Shown here in pieces: positions 36,150-47,403 of a stretch of 64,000 nucleotides of DNA. The stretch comes from Sepiola atlantica. Lineage: Eukaryota; Mollusca; Cephalopoda; Sepiida; Sepiolidae. The translations under genes were made by a program, and so were the position numbers. A model generated the notes under the pieces. That model had not been told where the DNA came from, searched no databases, and was given only the letters and a program-made list of their open reading frames with translations. Location: NCBI GenBank assembly GCA_963556195.1, contig OY744521.1:129347288-129411287 (forward strand). The letters run 5' to 3'. The number at the start of each line of letters is the position of its first letter. The stretch's first letter is position 1.

Positions 36150-36930
36150 GGGGTAATGCCTGGAAGGATGGTATAATGACAACAGAACAGAGATTACACT
36201 ATCTTTACACTTCGACGGATAATCGTCAGATCTGGCTGTATCTTGATCCGATAAAATGACCAAAAAGCACCATAAAACAACAAAAAAATTAAGCAGAACA
36301 TAAAAAACAAACAAAAAACAGATAAAAAAATGAAAAACACAAAAATTCGCGCTAAAGAGCTAAAAGAAAAACATTAACAAAGAACATGAAAAATAAAAAC
36401 ATAAAAACCAAAACAGGTATAAAGAAACATCAAAATTAGCGCAAAATAGCAAAAAAAAATTGACAAAAACATCACCCACGCCAACCATCCTAAACTATTT
36501 ATTTTTTGCAAGAAAAAATGTAAAAAAATTACCCCCCCCAATAAAAAATTGTTTACTCTCCCCCCACCAAAGAAAAAAATTCCCCCACTCCCCAAACAAT
36601 ATTTTTTACTCTCCACCCCCCAATTATTTCTTTGCTCTCCCCCACCCAAAGAAATATTTTTAGTTAAAAAAACAAAATTTCCTCCATCCCCCAACTTTTT
36701 TCTAAACTACACCCCCATGCCTGGGAGGATGGTATCATGACAACAAAACAGATACTACACTACCTCAGCACTTCTAAAAAAGGAGGATGTAATGCCTGAG
36801 AGGATGGTATCATAACAGCAGAACAGATACTGCACTACCAGCACACCTCTCAAAAGAAAAGGGGTTAATGCCTGGGAGGATAGAATCATGACAACAGAAC
36901 ATATACTACACTACCTCTACTTCTTCATGA
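36150..36930 (+). repeat. ~77-bp repeat, four copies, in the loop
   Basis: AATGCCTGGGAGGATGGTAT, then CATGACAACAGAACAGATAC occurs at about 36,153, 36,716, 36,791 and 36,867. The last three are in tandem with a period of about 76 bp; the first is separated by AT-rich and C-run DNA. Confidence 0.8.
36480..36710 (-). repeat. C-run tandem repeat, reverse-strand relative of 0.9 kb
   Basis: Units of CTCTCCCCCCACCAAAGAAA type, with TTTTTAGTTAAAAAAA, are the reverse complement of the G-run repeat at 917-1149. Confidence 0.7.
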
Positions 36931-37065
36931 ACAGGGTACAAAGGCACCGTATGGCTTCTTTGATACAACGGGGGCGCCTTAATATAAGTTCATTTTTATG
37001 ATAGTGACGCTACATGAAGGAACTTGATTTTTGTTCTTTGATACGACAGGGCCGCATTAATATGC

Positions 37066-37860
37066 ATGCGCCCCGGGGTGAAGATAGGTACTATATAGTA
37101 TGCGCCCCGGGGTGAAGATAGGTACTATATAGTATGCGCACCGGGGCTGAGATAGGAACGTATACAGCATGCACACCGGAGTAGAGATAGGTACGAATAC
37201 AGTATGCGCACAGAAGCGGCGATAGGTACGTATATAGTATGCACACTGAGGCGGCGATAGGTACGTATATACTATGCGCACTATCGCGGCTATAGGTACG
37301 TATATAGTATGCGCACCGGGGCGGAAATAGGTACACATATAGTATGTGCACAGAGGCGGCGATAGGTACGCATATAGTATGCACACCGGGGCGGAATTAG
37401 GTACGTATATAGTATGCGCACCGTGCGGCGATAGCTACGTATATAGTATGTGCACCAGGGCGTAGATAGGTACGCATATAGTTTGCACACCGGTACGGAG
37501 TTAGGTACGTATATAGTATGCGCAACGGGGCGGGAATAATTACGTATATAGAAGGCGCAGACAAAGGTTGTACTTTCAATAGAAATATGTCATACTTTTG
37601 CCCTGGGCAATAAAAGAGTAGTGGTGAAGAAGAAACAGCTTTCGCTAAAGACAACAGGGAGAAGGTAACAACAGGGGTTAGGAGGCGGTTAAATGGGGCG
37701 ACCATGGAAGAGAAAGAGAGAGAAAGAGATAAAGAGACGGATATAGAGAGAGGGAGAGAAATAGAATTTTAATATAAAGATGTTACACACTATTTTTCTT
37801 CCATGTTGTGTTTTTATGATCCCGAGCAAAGCCGAGTAGTCCTGCTAGTATTAAATAAAA
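37066..37860 (-). repeat. Right arm of large inverted minisatellite
   Basis: Reverse complement of 35,315-36,120: the 35-bp array (about 14 copies) lies at 37,080-37,560, and the unique lead at 37,560-37,860 ends in the GAGCAAAGCCGAGTAG form of the left edge. Arm identity in the unique lead looks about 85%. Confidence 0.9.
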
Positions 37861-38775
37861 TAATAATTTTGAAACTCATTTTATCATCGAATCATTGAAT
37901 ATGTATGTACAGAAAATGTGTAAACTTTGTACATATGTATCGCTCCGCAACTAAACAGTAAAAAATGCGTGAATTCAAAATTCACGAATAAAAATAGAAG
38001 TTCAACAAACTTCTGTAACTTTTTAAAATAATCTCAATCTTTCAAATAACATTTTTTTTAAAGATTTTAATTAAAAGTCACTATTTTAGATCGAACTGAA
38101 AAATAACTTAACTCGTTTACCTTCTGCAATCCAGTATGGCTCCAAAAAGATCGATACTAACTTTTTACTGATTGCAAACGAATAGTTAAACATTTTTATT
38201 CATTTTCAATCCGATATTTTTTTCAATAAAAAAAATAATGTTAGATTTTTTTAATTGAAAACCAAAAACGTCAAATATGAAAATAAAAGAAACTCTATGT
38301 AATGAACATGAACGATATTTAAAAAAATCTTTTTTCATTTACTTTAATAATTATGGATGACATAACAAATTTGACCTTTATTTGACCTCGAAATCGATTT
38401 CCAAACCAATTGCGTCTCGTTATCGTTATTTTTACAGGCTACTTTGATCCGCTTCCAAATATTTGGGAATGTTAAAGAGTGTTTAAGAAAAATAACACTG
38501 AACTCTGATGGGCGGAATCCAGCACACGATAGTTAGAGAAGGTATTTTTTTCCGAAGAGTCAGTTATGTTAAGACAGTTGGAGAGCGACAAAAGGCTACC
38601 ATATATGTGGCCACACAGGATTCTTTCAAAGACACAGTCAACACGTGGTGATCTCAAATAAAAGAAACAAAGACGTATCACGGAAGGAATATGTAACAGA
38701 AATATGTCTTTAAATCATGTTTTATTTTTGAACTAATATGGTTGGTTTTACTTCGTAATGTCGACTGGTTTCTGC
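37861..38775. other. AT-rich non-coding DNA
   Basis: No gene, RNA or repeat that I can support. Confidence 0.5.
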
Positions 38776-38779
38776 ACTC

Positions 38780-39010
38780 GCATATTTTCCATAATATTTC
38801 GACTGTTTTCATCAGTGTTGTGTGTTGTCAATCCTTTCTTTGATTCCAATTGCTTTTAGTTTTTTTTACTCGGTTTTTCTTTGGAAAATTCCATTTATTT
38901 GCTTAGTTTTTCTGTTTCTTTGGTCTTCGGTGTGCGCACCGTCTGTATTTACATATCCCAGAGTACATTTATACCAATACTGGCTTCGGTTTGTGATTAT
39001 AGCATTTGTT
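38780..39010 (-). mobile_element. R4/Dong-type LINE fragment (endonuclease region)
   Basis: TTTGATTCCAATTGC, ATTTGCTTAGTTTTTCTG and TCTTTGGTCTTC align with 43,850-44,045 of the long copy and 62,060-62,270 of another. An internal deletion removes about 100 bp. Minus strand by comparison. Confidence 0.6.
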
Positions 39011-39289
39011 TGTATGTTCAAAGTCATTTGCAGTCAATGTGTCGTGGGCACATTGGTATGCGCTCCGACTACTGAGTTAAATATAAATTTCGTATCGGGA
39101 TTCGAACCGTGTGACCGGCAGGGATTGTCCCCTCCCATACTGATGATTGCAACTTTGGCATGAAACACATGTGTATATGGGTTTATTTGAAAAATATTAT
39201 TTATAAATAATTATATATAGTGTGTGTTAGAGTGAAATAAATTCCAGAAGGAAATCCGAGAATGAGAGCTCAATGTAATAAACAGAGCA

Positions 39290-39316
39290 AGAATAAAATA
39301 AAATAAAATAAAATAA
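39290..39316. repeat. (AAAAT)n microsatellite
   Basis: Five units of AATAA/AAATA type. Confidence 0.9.
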
Positions 39317-39431
39317 CACAGAATCACATAATCACCGGTGCAATAATTTATTTCGACCATACGGCCTCTTCAAGCATCCAAGCGAGGTGATTACATTTTT
39401 GAAAAAAGAGAAAATCACACTTACCATTTCA

Positions 39432-39660
39432 ATAAACATATAGAGAGAGCGACAACATATTTAGTATATATCTTGAGAGGGGGAAATGAACTATTTGAAA
39501 CGTCTATTGAGGGAGAGAGAGAGTGACAACATATTTAATATATATATAGAGAGGGGGAGATTGCACGAGTTATAATAGAAGGCAATACAGTGGGGAGAAA
39601 GTGAGCAATACATATATAGAGAGATGGGGGAAATTGTATGATTTACCACGGAAGGTATAT
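39432..39660 (+). repeat. Three-unit ~90-bp GA-rich tandem repeat
   Basis: ATAGAGAGA...GACAACATATTTA(G/A)TATATAT recurs near 39,440 and 39,520, with a third diverged unit near 39,610 (CATATATAGAGAGATGGGGG). Confidence 0.6.
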
Positions 39661-39879
39661 AGGGAGGGAAAGGAAGTTGAGGTTTCCTAAACGAGGTCAG
39701 TTTGTCTAGGTCCCCTCCAACCGTTTAACCCCAATTTCTTTTAAATCGTTTCTGGAATCCAGAAATTCAAATTATCCGGCTGGCGATTGATAAATCAGTT
39801 AGGAGGGAGTTGGAAGGGCGAAATAAGCTTGGAGGAAGGAAGGAAAATAGATTATCAGACAACCAAAGTTCGAGGCATG

Positions 39880-39881
<2 letters not shown>

Positions 39882-39935
<54 letters not shown>
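39882..39935. repeat. (TA)n microsatellite
   Basis: A TA array. Confidence 0.95.
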
Positions 39936-39942
<7 letters not shown>

Positions 39943-40029
39943 CATATATTTCAATCTAATATATATCAATTTAAAAATAAAACAATTCGACGCGCTTTCT
40001 GAGGAAAGCAATCGTTAGCCCATACCCTT

Positions 40030-40356
40030 TTAAATAAATTATTTGATTAAATAGTAATAGTAACAATAATAATAAAATTTATAATAAAATTTAAGAAAAT
40101 ATTGACAATATTATTAACAGCTTATTTGATTATTTTAAATAAATTATTTGATTATATAATAATAATAATAATAATAATACAATTTAAGAAAATATTGACA
40201 ATATTATAAACAGCTTATTTGATTATTTTAAATAAATTATTTGATTATATAATAATAATAATTATTATTATAATAATAATGATAATAAAATTTAAGAAAA
40301 TATTGACAATACTATTAATAGCTCTAAAAATATATAAATATATAATAGCTATAAAA

Positions 40357-40420
<64 letters not shown>
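40030..40420 (+). repeat. ~100-bp AT tandem repeat, three units, then (TA)n
   Basis: AAATAAATTATTTGATTATA, then (ATA)n, then AATTTAAGAAAATATTGACAA recurs at about 40,033, 40,137 and 40,232. A TA array follows at 40,365-40,420. Confidence 0.8.
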
Positions 40421-40425
<5 letters not shown>

Positions 40426-40429
40426 AAGT

Positions 40430-41365
40430 CGGTTTCTCCCACCAGAAAGGGGTTGAAACAATTTCTTAAAAATGATAATTTTTAAAATACGAACGGTCAA
40501 TGAAGGAGAAGTATGTTGGTAGAACGGGTTATAAGACTAAATAATTGGCTGAACTTACGGATCTGCCAATCTAAACATAAGGTGCATCTCAATATAAGTG
40601 CAATTTCTCTGCCTTTAGCCAGAGAGATTTCTCATAGCTAGTGGAAAGACGCCACTAACAAAGCCCCCCCCCCCTGAATCCAAATCATTAATCTAGAACT
40701 GATCAAGCAAAAACGAACATAGAATTTTTAAGCGATAAAGGACATAGCAGAATTTTTAGCATCAACCTCGATTGAATTTTTAACGCATTCAGTCAATGTC
40801 GGGAAGGAATCTCCTTTATTATTTTGCGACAAGCTGTATCAAAGTTCCATATACTAACCAATCAACTGTTATAATATAACTGTTCGATATTATTTCTTTC
40901 AGAGCTTGTTTGTGTTCGACGATTGATGAGCATCGGGTCGTCGTTTGACGGCCTGCGAAATATTTCCTGTGTGTTAAAACTCTCGGTGGTCGCAAGTTCA
41001 TATTTAAGCGTGTGTGATTAGGGGGATATTGGAAGGATCAGCGAAGAAATCGACGTAATTCCACCAGAGATGACACCGAGAGTTTTGAAGAACTTTTGGG
41101 AACGACTCTATCAATATAGTACCAACAACGGTCGTCAATTGTCTTCTATATTTTTAACAGTATAATCAATAATAACGTTACAAATAATTGTGTTATTTTT
41201 ATATATGCACTCGAAATGAAGGAAAACTGTATGTGCCACCTGGTATATTCTATGTACAACAACAGCTAACATGATGTATAGAGTAGTGTTTACTTTTATA
41301 TCTAAAAATATATTTGCAGATGAAAATATATGTAATCGTATTCATTCATCAAAATATGTACTATA
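40430..41365. other. AT-rich non-coding DNA
   Basis: No supported gene. Confidence 0.5.
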
Positions 41366-41369
41366 CATT

Positions 41370-41508
41370 TTATTTTTGTCATTAACGTGCGTTGTATAGT
41401 GTCAATCTTACTTTTGATTCCTATTTCTCTTTATATTTTTTCCGAGTTTATCGGAACAGTCCCTAGTGCTTCTACAATTATTGGCATCATAGTGATTTTC
41501 TGCAATTC
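41370..41508 (-). mobile_element. R4/Dong-type LINE fragment
   Basis: GATTCCTATTTCTCTTTATA and CAGTCCCTAGTGCTTCTACA match 43,880-43,975 of the long copy. It ends at the TTA array. Confidence 0.7.
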
Positions 41509-41513
41509 TATTC

Positions 41514-41514
<1 letters not shown>

Positions 41515-41547
<33 letters not shown>

Positions 41548-41548
41548 T
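41515..41548. repeat. (TTA)n array
   Basis: About 11 units, at the 3' end (minus strand TAA) of the LINE tail that follows. Confidence 0.95.
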
Positions 41549-42070
41549 GTACTCATTATGGGTTCACACACAGGTCATCATCAGAAATTACTCACTGATA
41601 ATAACCGGTGGTGTTCCCTGGAGTCTGGGTGACAACAAGTCTCTCAATATTTCCAGTTTTCTTCACCGCTTTCTATCTCCTTTGCAAAAGACTTTGCGTT
41701 ATCGCAACAGTCGCTTACCATGATTGCTCACTGACAATGACCAGTTGTGTTCCATTGAGTCTGAGGGACAACAAGTCTCTCCAGATATCCAGCACTCTCC
41801 ACCTCTTTTCGATAACTAATGCAAATCAGTTTGCATAATCGCAACAGCTGTTTACCATTAATTTCTCGCTAGCAAAACAATTAGTTTTCTCTGGAATTGT
41901 AATACCATAACACCTTTCCAAAGTTCCAGTACTCTCTCCTCTGTTCTAGTTCAGGTCTGGTCGGTTCTCTCCCTCATCGGTCTTTTCACCCTCTTTGACC
42001 CTTCACGATAGTTTTGTGTGATACCAGCATAGTCTAATGTCATCATGTGGCACAATGCGTGACCTTTTGG
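41549..42070 (-). mobile_element. R4/Dong-type LINE 3' untranslated tail
   Basis: Matches the 3' untranslated region at 43,381-43,790, starting directly at the TTA array. The unit CACTGATAATNACCAGTGGTG, GTTCCCTGGAGTCTG-GTGACAACAAG is present in tandem (41,590 and 41,730) with a third weaker unit, so this tail is a trimer where the long copy is a dimer. Confidence 0.75.
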
Positions 42071-42739
42071 GGAACTAAGTGCGCCCCGTTATATTTGTAA
42101 CCTTTGCACCAGACTTGAGTTGCAAATAAAATAAATCTGCTACACTAAAAATGTCAGCTGACTGATCGGAGTATTCGGTGTAATCCGATGTCAGCTAAAA
42201 TATCAACAATGTTGGAGACACCAGCCAGGTTGAAGAGGTCAGAAAACCTGTCACCGATATTTGTTGAAACACTGATGACGACTGTATTATCCCTCTATCT
42301 TTCTCTCTCACTCTGTGTCTCTCTCCTTTTCTCTTTCACTTTCCCCCTCTCTCTAGTAAAGAAATTGAAAATTCAGAGACACGTTTGCCGCGCTCTGCGA
42401 GTTTTAAATATGTTCTTCGGCAAAAATAAATTATATTTTATTATTAAAAGTAAAATGGTTTGTTCTATTATTACATAATGTTTTATTTGCAGCACGATGG
42501 TTCCGATCAGCCAGCCAGCCAGCCATTCTCAGAAGCAGACCACAGTGACTATCGTCAAACGATGATTGTTTACTGGCGATAACCAGACATCGTCCCGTCG
42601 TCACATGTCGTCCAAAGATCCACCCCTGCAAACGACTTTGCCATAATCATATGCATGTGTGTATGACTAACTTTGGGGATTGTAGTGAGCAGTTTCTATC
42701 AGTTGTCACTTCCCTTAGGCCCAGGTGCTATATTTTCTA

Positions 42740-42985
42740 TATGTTTGGTTTGTTTTCACATTCAAGGAATTTCCTTAAGATTTCGGCTGTTTTCATAATT
42801 GCCGTTCGTTGTAAGATCTCAATCTTCCCTTTTATTCTAATTTCTCGTCGTTGTTTTTTCGTCTATTTTTATACGAGACTGTACCTGGTGCCACTACAAT
42901 TATTGGTATTATGGCGATTTTCGTCATGTTTCATATTCTTTTCAGTTCTTTGGCAAGTTCCAAATACTTTGCCTTTTTTTTTTAC
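42740..42985 (-). mobile_element. R4/Dong-type LINE fragment (endonuclease C-terminus)
   Basis: CACATTCAAGGAATTTCCTT, ATTGGTATTATGGCGATTTT and CTTTGGCAAGTTCC align with 43,808-44,005 of the long copy. Confidence 0.65.
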
Positions 42986-43317
42986 TGCTCTCTTGTGTTA
43001 CATTATGGATGGCTCTATGTTGGATAGCGATTGCATAACCTAGTATGAATCTTCGCAGGTCCTGGTGACACGAAATCTGAAGAACGTCTACTAGACGATC
43101 AGAAACAATGCGGTGAAGAAGAAGAAGAAAGTGATATAAGGTATTTCACGCACTATATCTATAATGATCAAGTTGAAGTTCTCACTTGACGAGAAAAGAA
43201 GTAGAGGACAAACGAATTAATGTACGCGAAAGATGCGTAAAAGTGAGTGAGAAACAAATAGCGACGTATAAACATTTTTACTAACGACAACATTAAACTT
43301 GATCTTCACCTTCTAAT

Positions 43318-43319
43318 TA

Positions 43320-43379
<60 letters not shown>
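43318..43379. repeat. (TTA)n array, 3' border of the LINE
   Basis: About 20 TTA units directly against the 3' end of the R4/Dong-type LINE (TAA on the element's strand). Confidence 0.97.
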
Positions 43380-43380
43380 T

Positions 43381-46300
43381 ACTCACTAGCAGTTATCACA
43401 CTGGTCATCGTCAGTGATCGCCCACTGCCGACAACCTGTGGTATTCCCTGGAGTTCGAGTGACAACAAGTCTCCTCAGGCCTCCAGTATGCTCCACCTCT
43501 TTTCGTTCATCACCGCTGATGACCTTGCGGTAATCGCAACAGCCACCTATCAACGATTTCCCGCTGATAATGGCTATTGGTCCCCTCTGGGGCCCGAGTG
43601 GCAACAAGCCTTCCCAAGGTCCCAGAGCTGTCCGCGCTCTTCCAGTGGAGGTCCGGTTTGCGCTTTCCCTCCTCGACCCTCTGTCCATAATTTTCGTGGT
43701 GTCAGCCTATGCTTGCGCCTCTCTCGTGCAGTTGTATTTTCCCCGGTTCTGTTGTTTTGTGCTTCCATGTGTTTGTTCTCCATTCGTTGCTTATGTGGGT
43801 TGGTTTCCGCATTCGAGGACATTTCTCAGGATTGTAGCTGTTTTGATCATTACTGTCCTTTGTATGGTCTCAGTTATCCCTTTGATTCCTATTTCTCTTA
43901 GTCTTTTCTCCATGTTTTTGGGGACTGTTCCTAGTGCTCCTATGATTATTGGTGTTATACTGACTTTCTTCATGTTCCATATTCCTTTCAATTCTCTGGC
44001 AAGTTCAGTATATTTGCTTCTTTTTTCCGTCTCTTTGATCTTCACTCTGTGGGCTGCTGGAACGGCAAAGTCTACGATTTTACCGGATTTTTCTTTCTTG
44101 TTGATTATTATCATATCCGGTCTCGTTGCTGTTATGAGTTTGTTTGTTTGTGCATTTATATCCTATATGATTTTGTGTTTTTCGTTTTCTAGTACAGTTT
44201 CTGGTTTGTGTTTGTACCGTTTTTTTGCATATTCGAAATCCAGTTTGCACATTTCCCGGTGTACTTCTTTCCCCATGCTGTCATGTCTGTTCTTGTATTC
44301 CCTTTGTGCTAGCTTGCTGCATTCACTTATTATATGATTTATCGTTTCGTCTCTTTGTCCACACAATCGGCATTTGCTGTTTTCCTGGGTTTTATCTATC
44401 TTTGCTTTAATAAAGTTTGTCCTAATCGCATTGTTCTGTGCGGCCGCCAGCAGAGATTCCGTTTCTCTGTTCAGGTGTCCTTTTCTTAGCCATGCCCAGC
44501 TGTTTTCATTGGCTTCATCGCTTGTGAGTCTTATAAAGCGTCCATATAGTTGTTTTTCTTCCCACTTTTCCTTTCTTGTTTTTTCGTTTCTGGGTTCAGT
44601 GCTTCCGGGGTTGTTTGTTGGGCTGGTGTCTCTTGCTGTGCTGATCAGTCTTTCCGTGTTCTGGATTACATATTTCTCCAGTTCTTTTTTGGTGTCTTCC
44701 ACACAGTCTTCTATACTTACCAGTCCTCTACCTCCTTCATTTCTTTTCACGTAGAGTCTGTCCGTATCGTCTTTTGGGTGCAATGCATTGTGCATAGTCA
44801 TTAGTTTTCTAGTCCTCTGGTCAAGGTGCCTGAGTTCTTCTTTGGTCCAGCCTATGAATGGTCCAGAGTATCTTCCAGAACTCCCAGGTATTTGTAACTT
44901 AATTGTTCTCCTAGCGCCCTCATCTCCTCTTGGTTGGGGAGTTCTATACCTTCTGTCGTCTCCAGTTTTCCTCTTTTGATCTCTAGCAGTGCACATTTTT
45001 CTATTCCAAACTCCATTTGGATATCCTGGCTGAATATCCTGGTTGTGTTTATCAGGTTTTCCAGTTCTTTTTTGTTTTTTGCAAACAGTTTAAGGTCATC
45101 CATGTACATCAGGTGGTTTATTCTTTGTTCTGTATTCGTAAACCTGTATCCGGCATCACACTTTCTGAGTATGTAGTTGAGTGGCATCATGGCTATTATA
45201 AACAGTAGTGGTGATAAAGAATCTCCTTGAAAAATGCCTCTCTGTATTTTTATCTCAGACAGGTATTTTCCTCCGGCTGTCAGTTTTAGTCTCCATGTTC
45301 CCATTGCTTTCTGGATGAGATTAATAATCCTGTCTGGTATCTTGTATATTTTTAAGCATTCAATTATCCATGTTTGGGGGATTCTGTCGTAGGCTTTCTT
45401 GTAGTCAATCCATGCCATGGCTATGTTCTTTTGTCTGCTCTTCATCTCCTTCAGGATCTTTTGATCAATGTATAGTAGATCATGTGCCCCTCTTTGTCCT
45501 TTCCGGCATCCTTTTTGTTCCTCGGGGAGCAGTCCACGTTTGTCCAGGGATTGGTAGATTTGTTCTCTCAGTTGTGCTGTGAGAATTTTCCACATTATTG
45601 GTAGACATGTTATCGGTCTGTAGTTTGTGGGGGTCGTTCTCTTTTTGGGGTCTTTTTGTATTAGTGTTGTTCTTCCTTCCGTCATCCATTCTGGTACGTC
45701 TGTTTTGCGGATACATCCGCTCAGTTTCTGCGCTATTCTTTCATGCAGGGTCGTGAATTTTTTAAACCAGTATGCATGTATTCCATCGTGGCCTGGTGCT
45801 CGCCAGTTTGCCATTTTTTTAGGGGTTTCTTGATCGTTTCTTTGTTGATTTCTGTTTCGGTTCCTTCTTCGATTTCCTGCAGTTCATCTTTCATGTTTTT
45901 CAACCATTGGGCATTCTTGTTGTGCTTTTTTGGGTCTTCCCATATCTTGCTCCAGAATTGTTTTGTTTCTGTTGGGTTCGGTTGCTCTGTTGTTGTTTTT
46001 TCTCGATTTACGTTTTTGTAGAACTGGCTTTCATTGTTTTCAAAGGTCCTGTTCTGTTTGCTCTGTTCTGATTTGTACCTGTATCGTATCAGCCTTCTTT
46101 CTATTGCTGCTATCCTTTGTTTTATTTCTTCATGTTTCTCATTTAGTTTTTCCTTGCGTTTCTGATTTTTGCTTCTTAATCGTTTCATGTCCTCCTTCCT
46201 TCTGTTCACAGTTTTAGCTTCTTTCCGAAGTTTGGTGATCTGGGTTTCCAGTCTGATTTCCCATCCAGGTTTTGTCGGTCCTCTCTTTTGTCCATTTTCT

Positions 46301-46475
46301 TCGTTTCTTAGTTTCATACTTACCGATTTTGCCCCTGCATATATCAGGTTGTTTAGGTCTGTAATAGTTTCTGTTGGGATGTGTGTGAGGAGTCTGTTTA
46401 CTCTTTCTGTTTCTGCTTGTAACTTCTTCGGTACTTCATTCCTGAGAGATGGAGTTTTGTTTTGTTTTCTAACAT

Positions 46476-46478
<3 letters not shown>
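43381..46478 (-). mobile_element. R4/Dong-type LINE, 5'-truncated, between two TAA arrays
   Basis: A 3.1-kb non-LTR retrotransposon on the minus strand. Order 5' to 3': pre-RT coiled, charged region; reverse transcriptase; thumb/linker; CCHC finger; restriction-like endonuclease; 410-bp 3' untranslated region with a tandem dimer. TAA arrays adjoin both ends (46,479-46,555 and 43,318-43,379). Elements of the R2/R4/NeSL group use a restriction-like endonuclease and insert at specific sites; Dong of silkworm is known to insert in TAA repeats. The reading frame is open right up to the 5' array, so the copy is 5'-truncated. At least six other fragments of the same family lie in this window, all in this orientation. 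Confidence 0.85.
43791..46478 (-). pseudogene. Reverse transcriptase with restriction-like endonuclease, broken
   Basis: The N-terminal remnant reads LRNEVPKKLQAETERVNRLL and a long Lys/Glu-rich helix (46,317-45,990). Reverse transcriptase: NYRPITCLP, motif A IDYKKAYDRIP, motif B GIFQGDSLSPLLF, catalytic YMDD at about 45,096-45,110. CCHC finger CRLC-x8-H-x4-C at about 44,320-44,372. Endonuclease: RPDMIIINKKEKSGKIVDFA, with PD at about 44,115 and the second Asp in VDF, a PD-(D/E)XK arrangement. Breaks: a frameshift in the T run 45,814-45,820; a frame change with loss of roughly 50 residues of thumb near 44,860-44,885; and a TAG at 44,163-44,165 where relatives have Trp. All catalytic residues survive, so decay is recent. 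Confidence 0.85.

Positions 46479-46555
<77 letters not shown>
46479..46555. repeat. (TTA)n array, 5' border of the LINE
   Basis: About 25 TTA units directly adjoin the truncated 5' end. Confidence 0.97.
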
Positions 46556-46559
46556 AAAG

Positions 46560-47361
46560 TAAATTATAATGTGTATTGCTTTGTCCAATTTGAGCAAGTT
46601 CGGCGTCACTGTGGGGCAAGTCTTACAATTTTTAATGTTTTTGCTATTCACCAATAGAACAAACATTAATTACTTTATTAGGAAAAAAATTTCGTTTTAT
46701 GAAAAACTTCCCCACTTTATAAACGACAGTTTGTTTGATTAACCGATCATTTTTATCATTCTTGTCATTCTTGCTTTCAGAAAATCAGTCGTCATTTTGA
46801 ATTTAATTTGTTATTATTTTCCCATCATTAATCTTTGAAAACTTCCAATAAGAACTTTGTGGTGGAAAGTCTGTGATATACTCGATTTCGCGATAAGGGT
46901 ATTATGTTGTTTGCGCCTCGTTCTCAGAGTAAAACTATGCTCTCTCTCTCTCCCTCTCTCTCTCTGACAGAACTCATGTAAACAGGCAACTATTACACTT
47001 AAATTACGCTTAATTACATTTATCTACAAATACATTTTCTTTATCTATGAGTTGATTCATGCTAATGTCAACTGAGATACGAGAGGTTTACACGCCTCTA
47101 TCTACCCGGGTTCCACATGACGAACTTTCTTTTCTAAGTTCTAAACCGCAACTGCTAAGTCACTTTAAGTCCCTATGTCACATGATTAACTAATATTGGA
47201 GCCAGTAAAACTTGTATATCATGTATGAGAAACATTTTGCACCTAGAAAATCATATATTTACACTTAACTGCTAAGTACAGTACTGCGATGGTAGTATGT
47301 AATTCGTGTCTCTTGCTCCAGCGATCTCAATTTTATATTCCTTATTCATCCACGCATCTAA

Positions 47362-47403
<42 letters not shown>

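Noticed and set aside
35511..36156. Plus-strand frames up to 166 codons with Tyr/Ile/Pro repeats
   Set aside because: They arise from a 35-bp minisatellite with no stop in any plus frame; the same peptide cycles through all frames.
39085..39170. GGTTCGAATCCCGATACG on the minus strand, a perfect B-box
   Set aside because: No A-box at a suitable distance and no cloverleaf; could be a worn SINE but I cannot support it.
39325..39380. CTTGAAGAGGCCGTATGGTCGAAA on the minus strand as a hammerhead core
   Set aside because: The box is CTTGAAGA rather than CTGAAGA and no stems I or III are visible.
43570..44337. A 255-codon plus-strand frame, hydrophobic and Phe/Leu/Ser-rich
   Set aside because: It is the antisense shadow of the minus-strand LINE endonuclease and 3' region.
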